Assembly: GCA_024635495.1 (NCBI GenBank)
Contig: JAGXIT010000004.1
Location: 186,001 to 250,000 of the forward strand
From: Candidatus Saccharimonadota bacterium
GTDB lineage: Bacteria > Patescibacteriota > Saccharimonadia > Saccharimonadales > UBA4665
Length of the DNA stretch: 64,000 nucleotides
Reading direction: 5' to 3'
A program made the position numbers and the translations under genes. Shown here piece after piece: positions 1 through 9,220 of this stretch. The notes under the pieces are model-generated. The model was not told the origin of the DNA. It saw nothing but the letters and a program-made list of their open reading frames with translations, and did not search any database. Position 1 is the stretch's first letter. The number at the start of each line of letters is the position of its first letter.

Positions 1-2260
1 TGAGCCGCTCATCTTCACTCGTGGTACCATAGCGGATATATTGCAAGTTGGCTGGCAGACTTAGTTTGTTAGAACTACCGGTACTCGCATTTCCCCATAT
101 GTCATCATGCGCCTGCAGAATAAAGACGTGGTCAAATTCTAATCCTTTTGCCTTATATGCGGTCATTAGCTGCACGGCGTGAGTGCTCTGGGCGATTGGA
201 TGCGAATTGACAAGTGCAGCTTCTGCTGCCTCGTACATCGTGAAGAACTCTAGGAAGTCAGCAAGTTGAAGCTGATGGTCGCTGGCAACTTGGTGATCGC
301 GAAGTTTGGCCCGTATGACGCTGAGGTGTGAAACCGCCTCGTAATACTTTAGAGCGTCTTCTGCTCGTTGCTTCTCACCGAAGTAATATTGCTTGAGTGG
401 AGCGGTTCTGTCACCCTGCGGTGTAGCTACAGGTGAACTTCCGACAAGTTTGTCGAGAGTCAGCTCCAGCGGTTCGGCAGTGGTGACACCAGACAGTGCG
501 AGATAAAACGACACAGCTGGTGCTAGTGACCTTTTCTCAAGTGCAATTTCTGGCCAGGGCCGGGATTCGTCATGCTTAGCAAATTGCCAATTCACTTTCC
601 ATATTTCTGCCGGTTCGATGCGCCAGTACGGCAGGTTGAGTACGAGTGGAAAATATTCATTCGTGAGCGCTATATCATTCTTCGAGAGAGCCTGTAATAG
701 CTGAGCGGTGAGCCGAAGTCCTTGCACTATTTCCGTCTCCAGGATATTCTCTCGTTTCTCATAATTAACAGCGATATCGGCTTTATGCAAGAACGGTACA
801 AGGTTTTCAAGTAGGCGGTGTCGAGGTGCAAGTACAGCGATATCTGATGGATCAGTACCAGCACCTACAAGTTCGTTTATCTTGTGAGATACCCATGAGT
901 ATTCGCTTGCCTCAGCATCGAAAGCACGACGGCTAATTTCACTTTTTCCCGGCAACGATTCGTTCGCTGCTATAAGTAGCTTATCTATTCCCTCAATCTG
1001 TGTATGCAATCGGCCGCTAATCTGGCTTGCAATACGCTCCGCAACTCCCAATATGTCTTGATGTGAGCGGTAATTTTGTGTCAGATTGATGATGCTTACA
1101 TCACGAAATTTGCTCAAGAATTCCTGCATGTTTCCCAGATTAGCACCCTGAAATGCAAAAATAGCCTGATCGTCATCGCCGACAGCCATAATGTTTGGTC
1201 TGCCCTCGTGTACCGGGTGGTCGGCTATGCGCCGGACGAGTTCAAATTGTGATGGGTTTGTGTCCTGAAATTCGTCTAGTAAGATGTATTGGTATTGTTC
1301 TTGAAGGTTGTAGCGCAATTCGTCATTTTTTGTGATGCCCTCAATCGCCCTCAATATCATATCGTCAAAGTCATAGGCACTTTGACTCTGAAGAGCTGCT
1401 TCGTATGCTTCGTAGAGGTTGGCGAGTTCAGCCATCTTCTCACTCCGTGTCGGGTCGGTGAGAGTAAACTCATCCATGTCGTTCTTATGTAGCCAGGCAT
1501 CTTTCCATTCTCGCAATGGAGTTGGTGAGTTTTGCTCGTCGGCCTTTTCGTGGGCTTGTCTGAGCTCTGAGTATGCCTGCTCGGCTAGATCTCCTTTGAT
1601 TGTTCCCATGCCATCAAGTAGGCGCTGGTACTGACTCAATTTTTCAATCTTTTTTAGAGATATACCACCGGCGCTATTTACTATATCGTTGATGATGGGC
1701 TGCGCGGTCGCAATACAAACGAGGTTATCGTGAGCAATCCGGCGTAAATTATCTGGCGAGATTAGGTGCTGCTTGAGGTCGCTTATGGTGCCGACTACAC
1801 TTTTTATGTAATAACGCGCTGATAGTAGCGGGCTATCGAACGGTAGTTGACCGACGATATGTTCGATGATTTTGATTTGAGATAGCTCGTCAATCGGTCG
1901 TTCCATGCGGACATCGTCAGAACGTTCAAGGCCGACTTGTTGGAAGTATTCGCTGTAGCGTTTGATTATATCGCTGCCGAAGCTGTGATAGGTGCTGATC
2001 GTTACATCGTAAGCGGCGCTACCGATGAATCGCGTTAGACGTTCTCGCATGTTTTGTGCTCCATTCTCGGTGAATGTCAGACACAGAATATTAGCCGGAT
2101 TAACATCTGTTTTCTGGAGAATGTTCGCTACGCGGGCACTCAATAGTTGTGTTTTGCCAGTACCAGGACCAGCCAAGACGAGCAATGGTCCGTCGATCGC
2201 ATCGACAGCCTCTCGCTGAGCTGTATTCAGGCCCTTGTATACTTTTGCAAACTCACTCAT
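1..2260 (-). CDS. uvrD: UvrD/PcrA-type superfamily 1 DNA helicase, C-terminus cut by window edge
   Basis: ATP-dependent 3'-5' DNA helicase of the UvrD/Rep/PcrA family, acting in repair and replication restart. About 753 residues are visible and the frame is still open at base 1. Seen: Walker A AGPGTGKT (res 30-37), motif Ia LTFTENGAQNMRERL, Walker B LLDEFQDTNP (near 328), motif III GDDDQAIFAFQGA (near 360), motif IV NYRSH, and near the edge the motif V stretch TAYKAKGLEFDHVFI. The ATG at 2260 has no Shine-Dalgarno; a TACAAT box lies 7 bases upstream and is preceded by TGC (extended -10), so a leaderless start is likely. The C-terminal domain cannot be judged. Family call is firm; UvrD versus PcrA naming is not resolved. 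Confidence 0.93.
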   Translation of the reverse strand, partial: MSEFAKVYKGLNTAQREAVDAIDGPLLVLAGPGTGKTQLLSARVANILQKTDVNPANILCLTFTENGAQNMRERLTRFIGSAAYDVTISTYHSFGSDIIKRYSEYFQQVGLERSDDVRMERPIDELSQIKIIEHIVGQLPFDSPLLSARYYIKSVVGTISDLKQHLISPDNLRRIAHDNLVCIATAQPIINDIVNSAGGISLKKIEKLSQYQRLLDGMGTIKGDLAEQAYSELRQAHEKADEQNSPTPLREWKDAWLHKNDMDEFTLTDPTRSEKMAELANLYEAYEAALQSQSAYDFDDMILRAIEGITKNDELRYNLQEQYQYILLDEFQDTNPSQFELVRRIADHPVHEGRPNIMAVGDDDQAIFAFQGANLGNMQEFLSKFRDVSIINLTQNYRSHQDILGVAERIASQISGRLHTQIEGIDKLLIAANESLPGKSEISRRAFDAEASEYSWVSHKINELVGAGTDPSDIAVLAPRHRLLENLVPFLHKADIAVNYEKRENILETEIVQGLRLTAQLLQALSKNDIALTNEYFPLVLNLPYWRIEPAEIWKVNWQFAKHDESRPWPEIALEKRSLAPAVSFYLALSGVTTAEPLELTLDKLVGSSPVATPQGDRTAPLKQYYFGEKQRAEDALKYYEAVSHLSVIRAKLRDHQVASDHQLQLADFLEFFTMYEAAEAALVNSHPIAQSTHAVQLMTAYKAKGLEFDHVFILQAHDDIWGNASTGSSNKLSLPANLQYIRYGTTSEDERL

Positions 2261-2294
2261 TACCTATATTGTAGCAAGAAGCGAGTAAATACTA

Positions 2295-3500
2295 TTACGA
2301 GGTGCCACAGATTGGGCAAAGGTCTTCATGATCAAACTCAGCGGCCCACTGTTCAGCAGCGGCAGGAATAGATTCAAGCTCTAGAAATCCGCGTAAATCA
2401 GCGACGTCTCGCAAAAGCCAGCCAGCCCATCCATAGAAATGCATGCTCTTCCATACGAACGACGCCCAACGACGCCCAACGGGTGTGATATAGAATGGTT
2501 CTTTTGCTCGGTAAGCCAATTTTGGTCGGCCCTCGCGTTCAAATCGTAAATTGTGCACCACGAAATCTGCATCGTGCAGCGCAGTTTGTGCCATGCCGCT
2601 ATTTTTCGTCTCAGCATTGTCTCCAATGACAAAAATATCTTTTTGGCCTTCTGCTCGCAAAAACTCATCGACGAGAATTTTTTTGCGGGGGCTAAAAGTG
2701 AAATTATCTGGAGTAAAAAATGGATTGTTTGCCATGCCCGCAGTCCAGACGATAGTATGACTGCTAATCGGTTTACCCGACACGGTCAGCTCATTTGCAC
2801 TAGCTCCCTCGACTTTTGAATTGAGGTATAGTTTTACGCCAAGCTTACGTAATCGACGTTCAATCTTTCGACCAATGTACTTTGGCATACGTGGCATTAG
2901 GTGTGGCATTGCTTCGACGAGATCAATATGGACCGCGCGGTGTTTGATATGGTGGCGTCGCATCAACTCTCTCAGGTATGAACCCATGTCGCCCGCAAGT
3001 TCGATACCCGTTGGGCCGCCACCAACTATGATGTAATTCAGGTCTGGCTCGTGTGTTGCGATAAGTTGAGAATGCAAATGTCGCTTAAACGCCTCAACTT
3101 CGTGCAGTGACTTGATACCATATGAATTCTCAGCTAGTCCTGGTATGCCAAAATAGTTTGTAATAACCCCGAGAGCGATAATGAGCTTGTCATATAAAAT
3201 CGTCGATTTGTCATCAAGCATGATGGTGTGTCCTGCGGAATCGACACTTTCTAGTCGGGCAATTTTGAGTTCGATACCTTTGTTCTTTACAAGCCTTGCA
3301 AGTGGAATGATTGCACTATGCTCCGATCCACCGGTGGCCGTGTGATACAAGCGAGGGTAGAAATAGAAATCTTCCCTGTCAGATACAAGTGTGATCTCGG
3401 CAAAACTTTCTTTGGCGAGCTGCAGGGCGGCACGAACGCCGCCAAAACCACCGCCAACAATAACAATCTTTTGTTTTTCGCCACCCTGTTTATCAGACAT
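2295..3500 (-). CDS. ndh: Type II NADH:quinone oxidoreductase (NDH-2)
   Basis: Single-subunit FAD enzyme that oxidises NADH and reduces membrane quinone without pumping protons. The 401 residues show an N-terminal FAD Rossmann motif GGGFGG (16-21), a central NADH-binding GGGPTGIELAG (near 157), and the second FAD contact FVIGDNAE (near 290), the standard pyridine nucleotide-disulfide reductase order. It sits next to a flavin dehydrogenase and the bo3 oxidase operon, which fits a short NADH-quinone-oxygen chain. Odd: the protein ends in CPICGTS (395-401), a zinc-knuckle-like half site. The promoter TTGCAA-N18-TACAAT lies 9 bases before the ATG. A sulfide:quinone reductase is less likely because the catalytic Cys pattern of that family is not evident. 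Confidence 0.9.
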   Translation of the reverse strand: MSDKQGGEKQKIVIVGGGFGGVRAALQLAKESFAEITLVSDREDFYFYPRLYHTATGGSEHSAIIPLARLVKNKGIELKIARLESVDSAGHTIMLDDKSTILYDKLIIALGVITNYFGIPGLAENSYGIKSLHEVEAFKRHLHSQLIATHEPDLNYIIVGGGPTGIELAGDMGSYLRELMRRHHIKHRAVHIDLVEAMPHLMPRMPKYIGRKIERRLRKLGVKLYLNSKVEGASANELTVSGKPISSHTIVWTAGMANNPFFTPDNFTFSPRKKILVDEFLRAEGQKDIFVIGDNAETKNSGMAQTALHDADFVVHNLRFEREGRPKLAYRAKEPFYITPVGRRWASFVWKSMHFYGWAGWLLRDVADLRGFLELESIPAAAEQWAAEFDHEDLCPICGTS

Positions 3501-3509
3501 ATTAAACTA

Positions 3510-3539
3510 ATTGTAGCAATAAGCATGAGCAGCTTGCAA
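3510..3539 (-). promoter_or_regulatory. Promoter of ndh
   Basis: On the minus strand a -35 box TTGCAA (3534-3539) and a -10 box TACAAT (3510-3515) are 18 bases apart, with TGC just before the -10. The -10 ends 9 bases from the ndh ATG and no Shine-Dalgarno lies between, so the transcript would be nearly or fully leaderless. Confidence 0.65.
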
Positions 3540-3570
3540 ATGCATCGTTTTGCCCATAAGCTATAGGTAT

Positions 3571-5235
3571 ATGAAAAATCTCAAAGAAGCGCTACAAAAA
3601 TATGGTTTTCAAGGTGAGCTCGACGACTCAATCGAAGCGCTCGACTGGGCAAGCCATGATGCCAGTATGTATGAATTACGCCCCCAGATTGTGGCTCGTC
3701 CTTTAGATAGCCTTGATGTCCAACGCCTAGTGCGTTTCGTGACCGCCAATAAGAAAAAGAATGCTGACCTTTCGCTGACGGGTCGCTCCGCCGGAACTGA
3801 TATGTCAGGTGGTGCAATCAATGATTCCATCATCGTAGATTTTGGCGCACACCTTACCAAGGTAGGCCCTGTCTCAACCACCAGTGCTGTCACTCAGCCG
3901 GGTGTTTACTACCGCAATTTTGAAAAAGAGACCCTCAAGAAGCATTTGATTATGCCCTCCTATCCTGCTTCACGTGAGCTTGCGATGATGGGCGGGTTAG
4001 TAGCAAATAACTCTGGTGGAGAAAAATCACTTGAGTACGGAAAAGTTGAAGATTTTGTCATGGAGCTGAAAGTTGTTTTTGCTGATGGTAAAGAATATGT
4101 CGTCAAGCCGCTGACAAAAAAAGAGCTAGATGCCAAAATCAATCAAGGTGATTATGAGTCGAAGATTTATAAACGTGTATTTGATCTTTGTGAAGAACAC
4201 TATGACGAGATTAAGGCCGCCAAACCGGGAGTAAGTAAAAATAGCATGGGTTATATACTGTGGCGTGTCTGGGATCGTGAGACAGGCATATTTGACCTTA
4301 GTAAACTCATAGTAGGCTCTGAGGGCACGCTTGGGCTTGTCACTGAAGCGAAGCTTCGACTCGTGCCACATCGTGCACACTCGGGTTTGCTCGTATTGTT
4401 CCTCAAGAACATCAACGATCTCGGAGAGCTCATACCAAAAGTACTCGAATCGAAGCCTGCCACCTTTGAGAGCTTTGATGATCAGACACTGCTACTGAGC
4501 CTTAGGTTCATGCCAGCATTTTATAAATTGCTTGGATTTAAGCGGTTCATTCACCTGCTCTTCACTCTTATACCGGACGGCTTGCAGCTACTACGTGGGG
4601 TCCCTAAGCTTATACTTTTGATTGAGTTTAACGGTCACACAGAAGAAGAGGTCCGCCATAAAGTCCGTACGCTCCATACTACTTTGAAAAAATATCGCGC
4701 GCGCTATGAGATTAATGGTTTTGAAGAGGATGCTACAGAAGGTAAAAGTGAAAAGTTCTGGATCATGCGACGAAATAGTTTTCAAATATTACGTAGCAAG
4801 GTCAAAGACAAGCACACAGCACCATATATTGATGACTTCGTGGTCCCGCCAGAACACCTAGTCGAATTCTTGCCTGAGTTGCAAAAGATTATCAAGAAAT
4901 ACAAATTGTTTGCCACCATCGCTGGCCATATGGGTGACGGTAACTTCCATGTCATTCCTCTGATGAAAATTGAGGACAAAAAAGAGCGCGCTAAGTTGCA
5001 GCCTTCTCAGCGTGAAGTGAATAATCTTGTGCTCAAATATGGTGGTTCACTCAGCGGTGAGCACAATGACGGTATGGTACGTGGCCCGTGGCTCGAAGCG
5101 CAGTTCGGCAAGAATGTCTTTCAGATGTTCAAGGAAGTTAAAGAAATCTTCGATCCAGAAAATATATTCAACCCTCACAAAAAAACCGACGCTGATTGGG
5201 ACTACTCGTTCAAGCACATTCGTGAGCATTTTTAG
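3571..5235 (+). CDS. FAD-linked dehydrogenase, GlcD/D-lactate dehydrogenase type
   Basis: Flavoprotein of the FAD_binding_4 / FAD-oxidase_C family (VAO fold), which oxidises 2-hydroxy acids such as D-lactate, glycolate or D-2-hydroxyglutarate. The 554 residues carry the FAD-binding segment GRSAGTDMSGGAI (near 70-82), MMGGLVANNSGG, and the C-terminal domain motifs GHMGDGNFHVIPL and GEHNDGMVRGPW. There is no Fe-S extension, so this is the simple form. The ATG at 3571 is preferred over an upstream in-frame TTG at 3550. It is divergent from ndh and lies just upstream of cyoA, so it plausibly feeds electrons to the same quinone pool. The substrate cannot be read from the sequence. A paralog lies at 46731-48368. 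Confidence 0.85.
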   Translation: MKNLKEALQKYGFQGELDDSIEALDWASHDASMYELRPQIVARPLDSLDVQRLVRFVTANKKKNADLSLTGRSAGTDMSGGAINDSIIVDFGAHLTKVGPVSTTSAVTQPGVYYRNFEKETLKKHLIMPSYPASRELAMMGGLVANNSGGEKSLEYGKVEDFVMELKVVFADGKEYVVKPLTKKELDAKINQGDYESKIYKRVFDLCEEHYDEIKAAKPGVSKNSMGYILWRVWDRETGIFDLSKLIVGSEGTLGLVTEAKLRLVPHRAHSGLLVLFLKNINDLGELIPKVLESKPATFESFDDQTLLLSLRFMPAFYKLLGFKRFIHLLFTLIPDGLQLLRGVPKLILLIEFNGHTEEEVRHKVRTLHTTLKKYRARYEINGFEEDATEGKSEKFWIMRRNSFQILRSKVKDKHTAPYIDDFVVPPEHLVEFLPELQKIIKKYKLFATIAGHMGDGNFHVIPLMKIEDKKERAKLQPSQREVNNLVLKYGGSLSGEHNDGMVRGPWLEAQFGKNVFQMFKEVKEIFDPENIFNPHKKTDADWDYSFKHIREHF

Positions 5236-5284
5236 ATGCTAGATTTATAGCATAAACAAGATAGCCAGTGTACAATTGCTATAG

Positions 5285-6247
5285 ATGAAATGGGTGCTCA
5301 AGAGATTGTCGCAAATACAAATACCACGAATACCAATCGTGCCTCGCGTGGTTGTCCTTTTGGCTTGGTTACTAGGGCTGTGTTTGATCGCATTTGTCTT
5401 GTGGTTCGCTATGCATGGTCAGACAGTTGATGTGCTCCAAACTAGGGGTGAAATAGGTAATAGACAAAGAGATTTGCTCGTTTTCGCAAGCCTACTTGCG
5501 GTAGTCGTACTCATGCCTGTCTACATCATGCTTTTTGTGTTTGCCTGGAGATACAAGGAAGGTCATCACCGAAAATATACCCCGAAATGGGATGGCAACA
5601 AACGGTATGAAACGATTTGGTGGTCTGTACCTATCCTTATAGTATCGGTGCTTGCAGTCATTACATGGGTCACGTCTCACAGCCTTGATCCATACAAACC
5701 ACTGGCCTCCGATAAGAAACCATTACAAGTACAAGTTATTGCACTCGATTGGAAATGGCTTTTTATATATCCTGAATATCAAATAGCAAGTGTCAATGAG
5801 CTACAGATACCCGTTAACCGACCGGTAGAGTTCACCATTACTTCCGATGCGCCGATGAATTCGTTTTGGATTCCTCAGCTTGGCGGTCAAATTTATGCGA
5901 TGAGTGGCATGCAAACCAAACTACATCTCATTGCTGACGAGCCGGGAGAATACCGCGGCATGTCAGCCAATATTAGCGGTGAAGGTTTTGCGGATATGCA
6001 TTTTAAAACTTATGCAGAATCGCAAACTGATTTTAACCAATGGATCGACAAGGTGCATGGCTACGAGAACACCCGAGATCTTGATATGAGTTCATATAGT
6101 CATCTCGCGGAACCTGGTACTAGTGTCGTGCAGTATTATCACCTGCAAGACCAACAGCTCTTCTATAATGTTATGATGAAGTATATGGGTCATAGCATCG
6201 GAAGAGAGCAAACGAGCGAGATGACTAACATGGAGTACTCAAACTAA
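5285..6247 (+). CDS. cyoA: Cytochrome bo3-type quinol oxidase subunit II
   Basis: Subunit II of a heme-copper quinol oxidase. The 320 residues have two N-terminal membrane helices (about 20-44 and 65-90) and a periplasmic cupredoxin domain. The CuA ligands of cytochrome c oxidases are absent: the segment MNSFWIPQLGGQIYAMSGMQ and SGEGFADMHF match the CyoA pattern, so electrons come from quinol, not cytochrome c. No clear lipobox Cys is seen, unlike E. coli CyoA. The ATG has no Shine-Dalgarno; TACAAT (5271-5276) ends 8 bases upstream, suggesting a leaderless mRNA. First gene of a coupled cyoABCDE operon: its stop overlaps the cyoB ATG by one base. Confidence 0.95.
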   Translation: MKWVLKRLSQIQIPRIPIVPRVVVLLAWLLGLCLIAFVLWFAMHGQTVDVLQTRGEIGNRQRDLLVFASLLAVVVLMPVYIMLFVFAWRYKEGHHRKYTPKWDGNKRYETIWWSVPILIVSVLAVITWVTSHSLDPYKPLASDKKPLQVQVIALDWKWLFIYPEYQIASVNELQIPVNRPVEFTITSDAPMNSFWIPQLGGQIYAMSGMQTKLHLIADEPGEYRGMSANISGEGFADMHFKTYAESQTDFNQWIDKVHGYENTRDLDMSSYSHLAEPGTSVVQYYHLQDQQLFYNVMMKYMGHSIGREQTSEMTNMEYSN

Positions 6248-8223
6248 TGGAATTTTTTGCAAACCTACTTGGACGCATGGATCTGAGCTATTTTTGGCAC
6301 GGTTGGGTACAATTTGGCGCACAACTTACTCTCATAGGTGCCGTAGTGCTAGTCATTGGCTTGCTGACATATTTCAAAAAATGGAAGTGGCTGTGGCGAG
6401 AATGGTTGACGACACAAGATGCAAAACGTATTGGCGTTATGTATATTATTGTCGCGGTTGGGATGTTACTTCGAGGTGCCTCTGATGCTCTGATGCTGCG
6501 CCTCCAGCAAGCCCTCGCCAGCGGAAACTCCGAAGGATTTATTAGTTCTGATCACTTCCAGCAGATATTTACAGCTCATGGTACCATTATGATTTTCTTC
6601 GTTGCGATGGGGCTTATGTTTGGGCTCATAAACCTAGTCCTACCTCTGATGATTGGCAGTCGAGATGTCGCATTCCCAACACTAAACTCAACAAGCTTCT
6701 ATCTATTTCTTGCGGGCGTTGTACTAACAAACCTTTCACTTATTTATGGTGAATTCGGTTCAGCTGGCTGGCTAGCATATCCTCCGCTGAGTGAGCTTGC
6801 CTATAGCCCCGGGCCAGGTATTGACTATTGGCTTTGGAGCATACAGATAGCCGGTGTCGGCAGTTTACTGAGTGGCATTAATTTCCTGGTCACTATTCTT
6901 AAACATCGTGCCAAAGGGATGACACTTATGAAGATGCCAGTCTTCGTCTGGAGTGTCTTGGGTGCAATGATCTTGGTTGTTTTCGCCTTTCCGATACTGA
7001 CAGGCACGTTATTTATGCTATCACTCGACAGAAGCATGGGAATGCATTTCTTCACATCTGACTTCGGCGGTAACCCAATGATGTATATAAATCTCATTTG
7101 GGCATGGGGTCATCCGGAGGTATATATATTGATTTTGCCAGCGTTTGGGCTATTTGGTGAAGTCGTCGCGACCTTCAGCCGCAAGCGTCTATTTGGATAC
7201 AAGAGCATGGTTTGGGCACTGATGGCTATCACCGTATTATCCTATACCGTTTGGCTACACCACTTCTTTACCATGGGCGCAGGAGGTAACGTGAATGCGT
7301 TCTTTGGCATAATGACGATGATTATCGCCGTGCCGACTGGCGTAAAGGTATTTAATTGGCTTTTCACCATGTATCGCGGCAAGATATCGTTTGCCTCGCC
7401 GATGTGGTGGTTTATGGCCTTCGTCGCAACCTTCGCTTTGGGCGGTGCAACGGGTGTGCTGCTGTCTATCCCGGCTATCGATTTCCAGGTACACAACAGC
7501 CTCTTTTTGGTCGCTCATTTCCACAATGTCATCGTCGGTGGCGTCGTATTTGGCTACTTTGCAGGTCTTACCTATTGGTTCCCGAAGATTTTTGGCTTCC
7601 GTTTGCACGAGCGACTAGGCAAGGCTGCGGTAACACTATGGACGAGCGGATTCTTGCTTGCTTTCATTCCTCTGTATATCCTAGGCTTGCTAGGCGCAAC
7701 ACGTCGTCTTGATCATTACGACCCAAGCCTTGGCTGGCAACCGCTCTTTATAGTCTCGGGCATAGGTGCACTGCTCATCGGCCTTGGTATTGTCGTGCAG
7801 CTTGCACAGGTTGTCTACAGTATATGGAAGCGTCGCCAGCTGCGAGATACAACTGGGGACCCTTGGGATGGACGTACACTTGAATGGTCAGTTCCCTCGC
7901 CTGCCCCACATTATAATTTTGCTCGGTTACCAATAGTCTCAACTCGTGATGCTTGGTACGAAGCGAAACACGGTGGCAATCAGGTGTTTAGTGGCGAGTA
8001 TAAGGATATAGAACTTCCACGGAATACTGGGTTCGGTGTTTACGTTGGTATTCTCTCGGTACTGTTTGGATTTGGTTTTATTTGGCACCTATGGTGGCTG
8101 GTACTGCTCTCGTCAGTTGCTCTCATCTACGTAATCATTCGCCGCACCTATGATGAGAATATCACCTATGTTATTCCTGCCGCGGACGTTGAACGACTTG
8201 ATACTAGAAAGGCGGCCATATGA
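6247..8223 (+). CDS. cyoB: Cytochrome bo3-type quinol oxidase subunit I
   Basis: Catalytic heme-copper subunit of 658 residues that reduces oxygen to water and pumps protons. Key residues align with E. coli CyoB at a constant offset of +5: quinone-site R76, D80, H103 and Q106 (E. coli R71, D75, H98, Q101), low-spin heme H111, D-channel D140, and E291 in GHPEVYI. The CuB/heme region is present as WAWGHPEVY, VWLHHFFTMG and LVAHFHNVI, and the K-channel lysine is in TGVKVFNW. The oxygen site, proton channels and quinol site therefore all look intact. It overlaps cyoA by one base and cyoC by four. Offsets were counted by eye. Confidence 0.97.
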   Translation: MEFFANLLGRMDLSYFWHGWVQFGAQLTLIGAVVLVIGLLTYFKKWKWLWREWLTTQDAKRIGVMYIIVAVGMLLRGASDALMLRLQQALASGNSEGFISSDHFQQIFTAHGTIMIFFVAMGLMFGLINLVLPLMIGSRDVAFPTLNSTSFYLFLAGVVLTNLSLIYGEFGSAGWLAYPPLSELAYSPGPGIDYWLWSIQIAGVGSLLSGINFLVTILKHRAKGMTLMKMPVFVWSVLGAMILVVFAFPILTGTLFMLSLDRSMGMHFFTSDFGGNPMMYINLIWAWGHPEVYILILPAFGLFGEVVATFSRKRLFGYKSMVWALMAITVLSYTVWLHHFFTMGAGGNVNAFFGIMTMIIAVPTGVKVFNWLFTMYRGKISFASPMWWFMAFVATFALGGATGVLLSIPAIDFQVHNSLFLVAHFHNVIVGGVVFGYFAGLTYWFPKIFGFRLHERLGKAAVTLWTSGFLLAFIPLYILGLLGATRRLDHYDPSLGWQPLFIVSGIGALLIGLGIVVQLAQVVYSIWKRRQLRDTTGDPWDGRTLEWSVPSPAPHYNFARLPIVSTRDAWYEAKHGGNQVFSGEYKDIELPRNTGFGVYVGILSVLFGFGFIWHLWWLVLLSSVALIYVIIRRTYDENITYVIPAADVERLDTRKAAI

Positions 8224-8819
8224 CTGACGTGAAGAATACTGTCGCGCCGGCGCTGGAAGACGAATCACAAAAACCTTCAATCTTTGGTTTTTGGTTGTAC
8301 CTCATGACCGACACAGTGCTTTTCGCTAGCTTATTTGCAACATTCATTGTACTCAGGGGGCGCACAGCCGGTGGCGTATCTGGAGAGGAAATATTTAGTC
8401 TGCCTTACGTATTCATCGAGACGCTTATACTGCTTATCAGTAGTTTTGTGGCCGGCCTGGCGCTGTTTACGGCTCGTGCTAGGCGTAAGGCTCTCACTAT
8501 CAGCCTCCTGCTGGTTACTGGGCTGCTTGGGCTCGCCTTCCTCGCTATGGAGATTCATGAGTTCCGCACACTGGTCACAGAAGGTCATGGCTGGGGTACG
8601 AGCGCCTTCTTGTCGTCATACTTCACGCTTGTTGGTACACACGGCCTGCACATACTGATTGGTTTAATCTGGCTGGGCGTATCCATTATGTTTATCTTGC
8701 AGCGAGGATTTACCGACAGATTTTTGACGAGGCTTACTATGTGGTCAATGTTCTGGCACTTCCTTGATGTCATTTGGATTGGTATTTTCACTATCGTGTA
8801 TCTCGTGGGGATTGTCTAA
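8220..8819 (+). CDS. cyoC: Cytochrome bo3-type quinol oxidase subunit III
   Basis: Five-helix membrane subunit of the heme-copper oxidase (COX3 family), 199 residues, the usual length for CyoC. Seen: the N-terminal GFWLYLMTDTVLFASLFATF helix, the MEIHEFRTLV segment, GTHGLHILIGLIWL, and a C-terminal FWHFLDVIWIGIFTIVY, all family hallmarks. It stabilises subunit I and does not bind metal. The ATG overlaps the cyoB stop by four bases (ATGA), and its stop overlaps the cyoD ATG by one base (TAATG), so translation is probably coupled along the operon. Confidence 0.94.
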   Translation: MTDVKNTVAPALEDESQKPSIFGFWLYLMTDTVLFASLFATFIVLRGRTAGGVSGEEIFSLPYVFIETLILLISSFVAGLALFTARARRKALTISLLLVTGLLGLAFLAMEIHEFRTLVTEGHGWGTSAFLSSYFTLVGTHGLHILIGLIWLGVSIMFILQRGFTDRFLTRLTMWSMFWHFLDVIWIGIFTIVYLVGIV

Positions 8820-9220
8820 TGAAAAAGCACATTCAGCCATTACCAGATCACCGTAAGCCTACCATTACTGCCTACATTACCGGCTTTGTGCTGTCGCTCA
8901 CGCTCAGTGGTGCGGCTTTTGCACTGGTATGGGCATACCACATTAGTGATAACGAGCTGATGAGCCGAGGCTTGCTCCTCGCAATACTCACACTGTTTGC
9001 GATTGCGCAGATAGTTGTGCAGGCGACGTATTTCCTCCACATGTCAGCCGAGCGCCGAGCTCGTATGACGCTCGTGTCTGCCGCCTTTACCCTTGTCGTT
9101 ATTTTTGCAATTATCGTAGGTTCGATGTGGATTATGTACAATCTTGATTACAATATGATACCCGAGGACCCAACTCAGTACATCCAAAACGAAGAAAACA
9201 TTCACGTCACGAGTCAATAA
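8819..9220 (+). CDS. cyoD: Cytochrome bo3-type quinol oxidase subunit IV
   Basis: Small three-helix subunit of 133 residues (COX4 pro family), needed for assembly of the CuB site in subunit I. Helices are visible at about 18-42, 48-72 and 80-105, with the family-like QATYFLHM segment in the second helix. The ATG at 8819 overlaps the cyoC stop by one base; a longer in-frame reading from 8774 lies inside cyoC and is rejected. Its stop overlaps the start of the heme O synthase gene by one base. Confidence 0.9.
   Translation: MKKHIQPLPDHRKPTITAYITGFVLSLTLSGAAFALVWAYHISDNELMSRGLLLAILTLFAIAQIVVQATYFLHMSAERRARMTLVSAAFTLVVIFAIIVGSMWIMYNLDYNMIPEDPTQYIQNEENIHVTSQ

Noticed and set aside
3550-3570. TTG start for the first GlcD-type gene
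   Set aside because: The seven extra residues are not conserved and an ATG follows at 3571.
7356-7712. 118-codon plus-strand frame inside cyoB
   Set aside because: It lies wholly within the well-supported cyoB frame and has no start signals or family resemblance.
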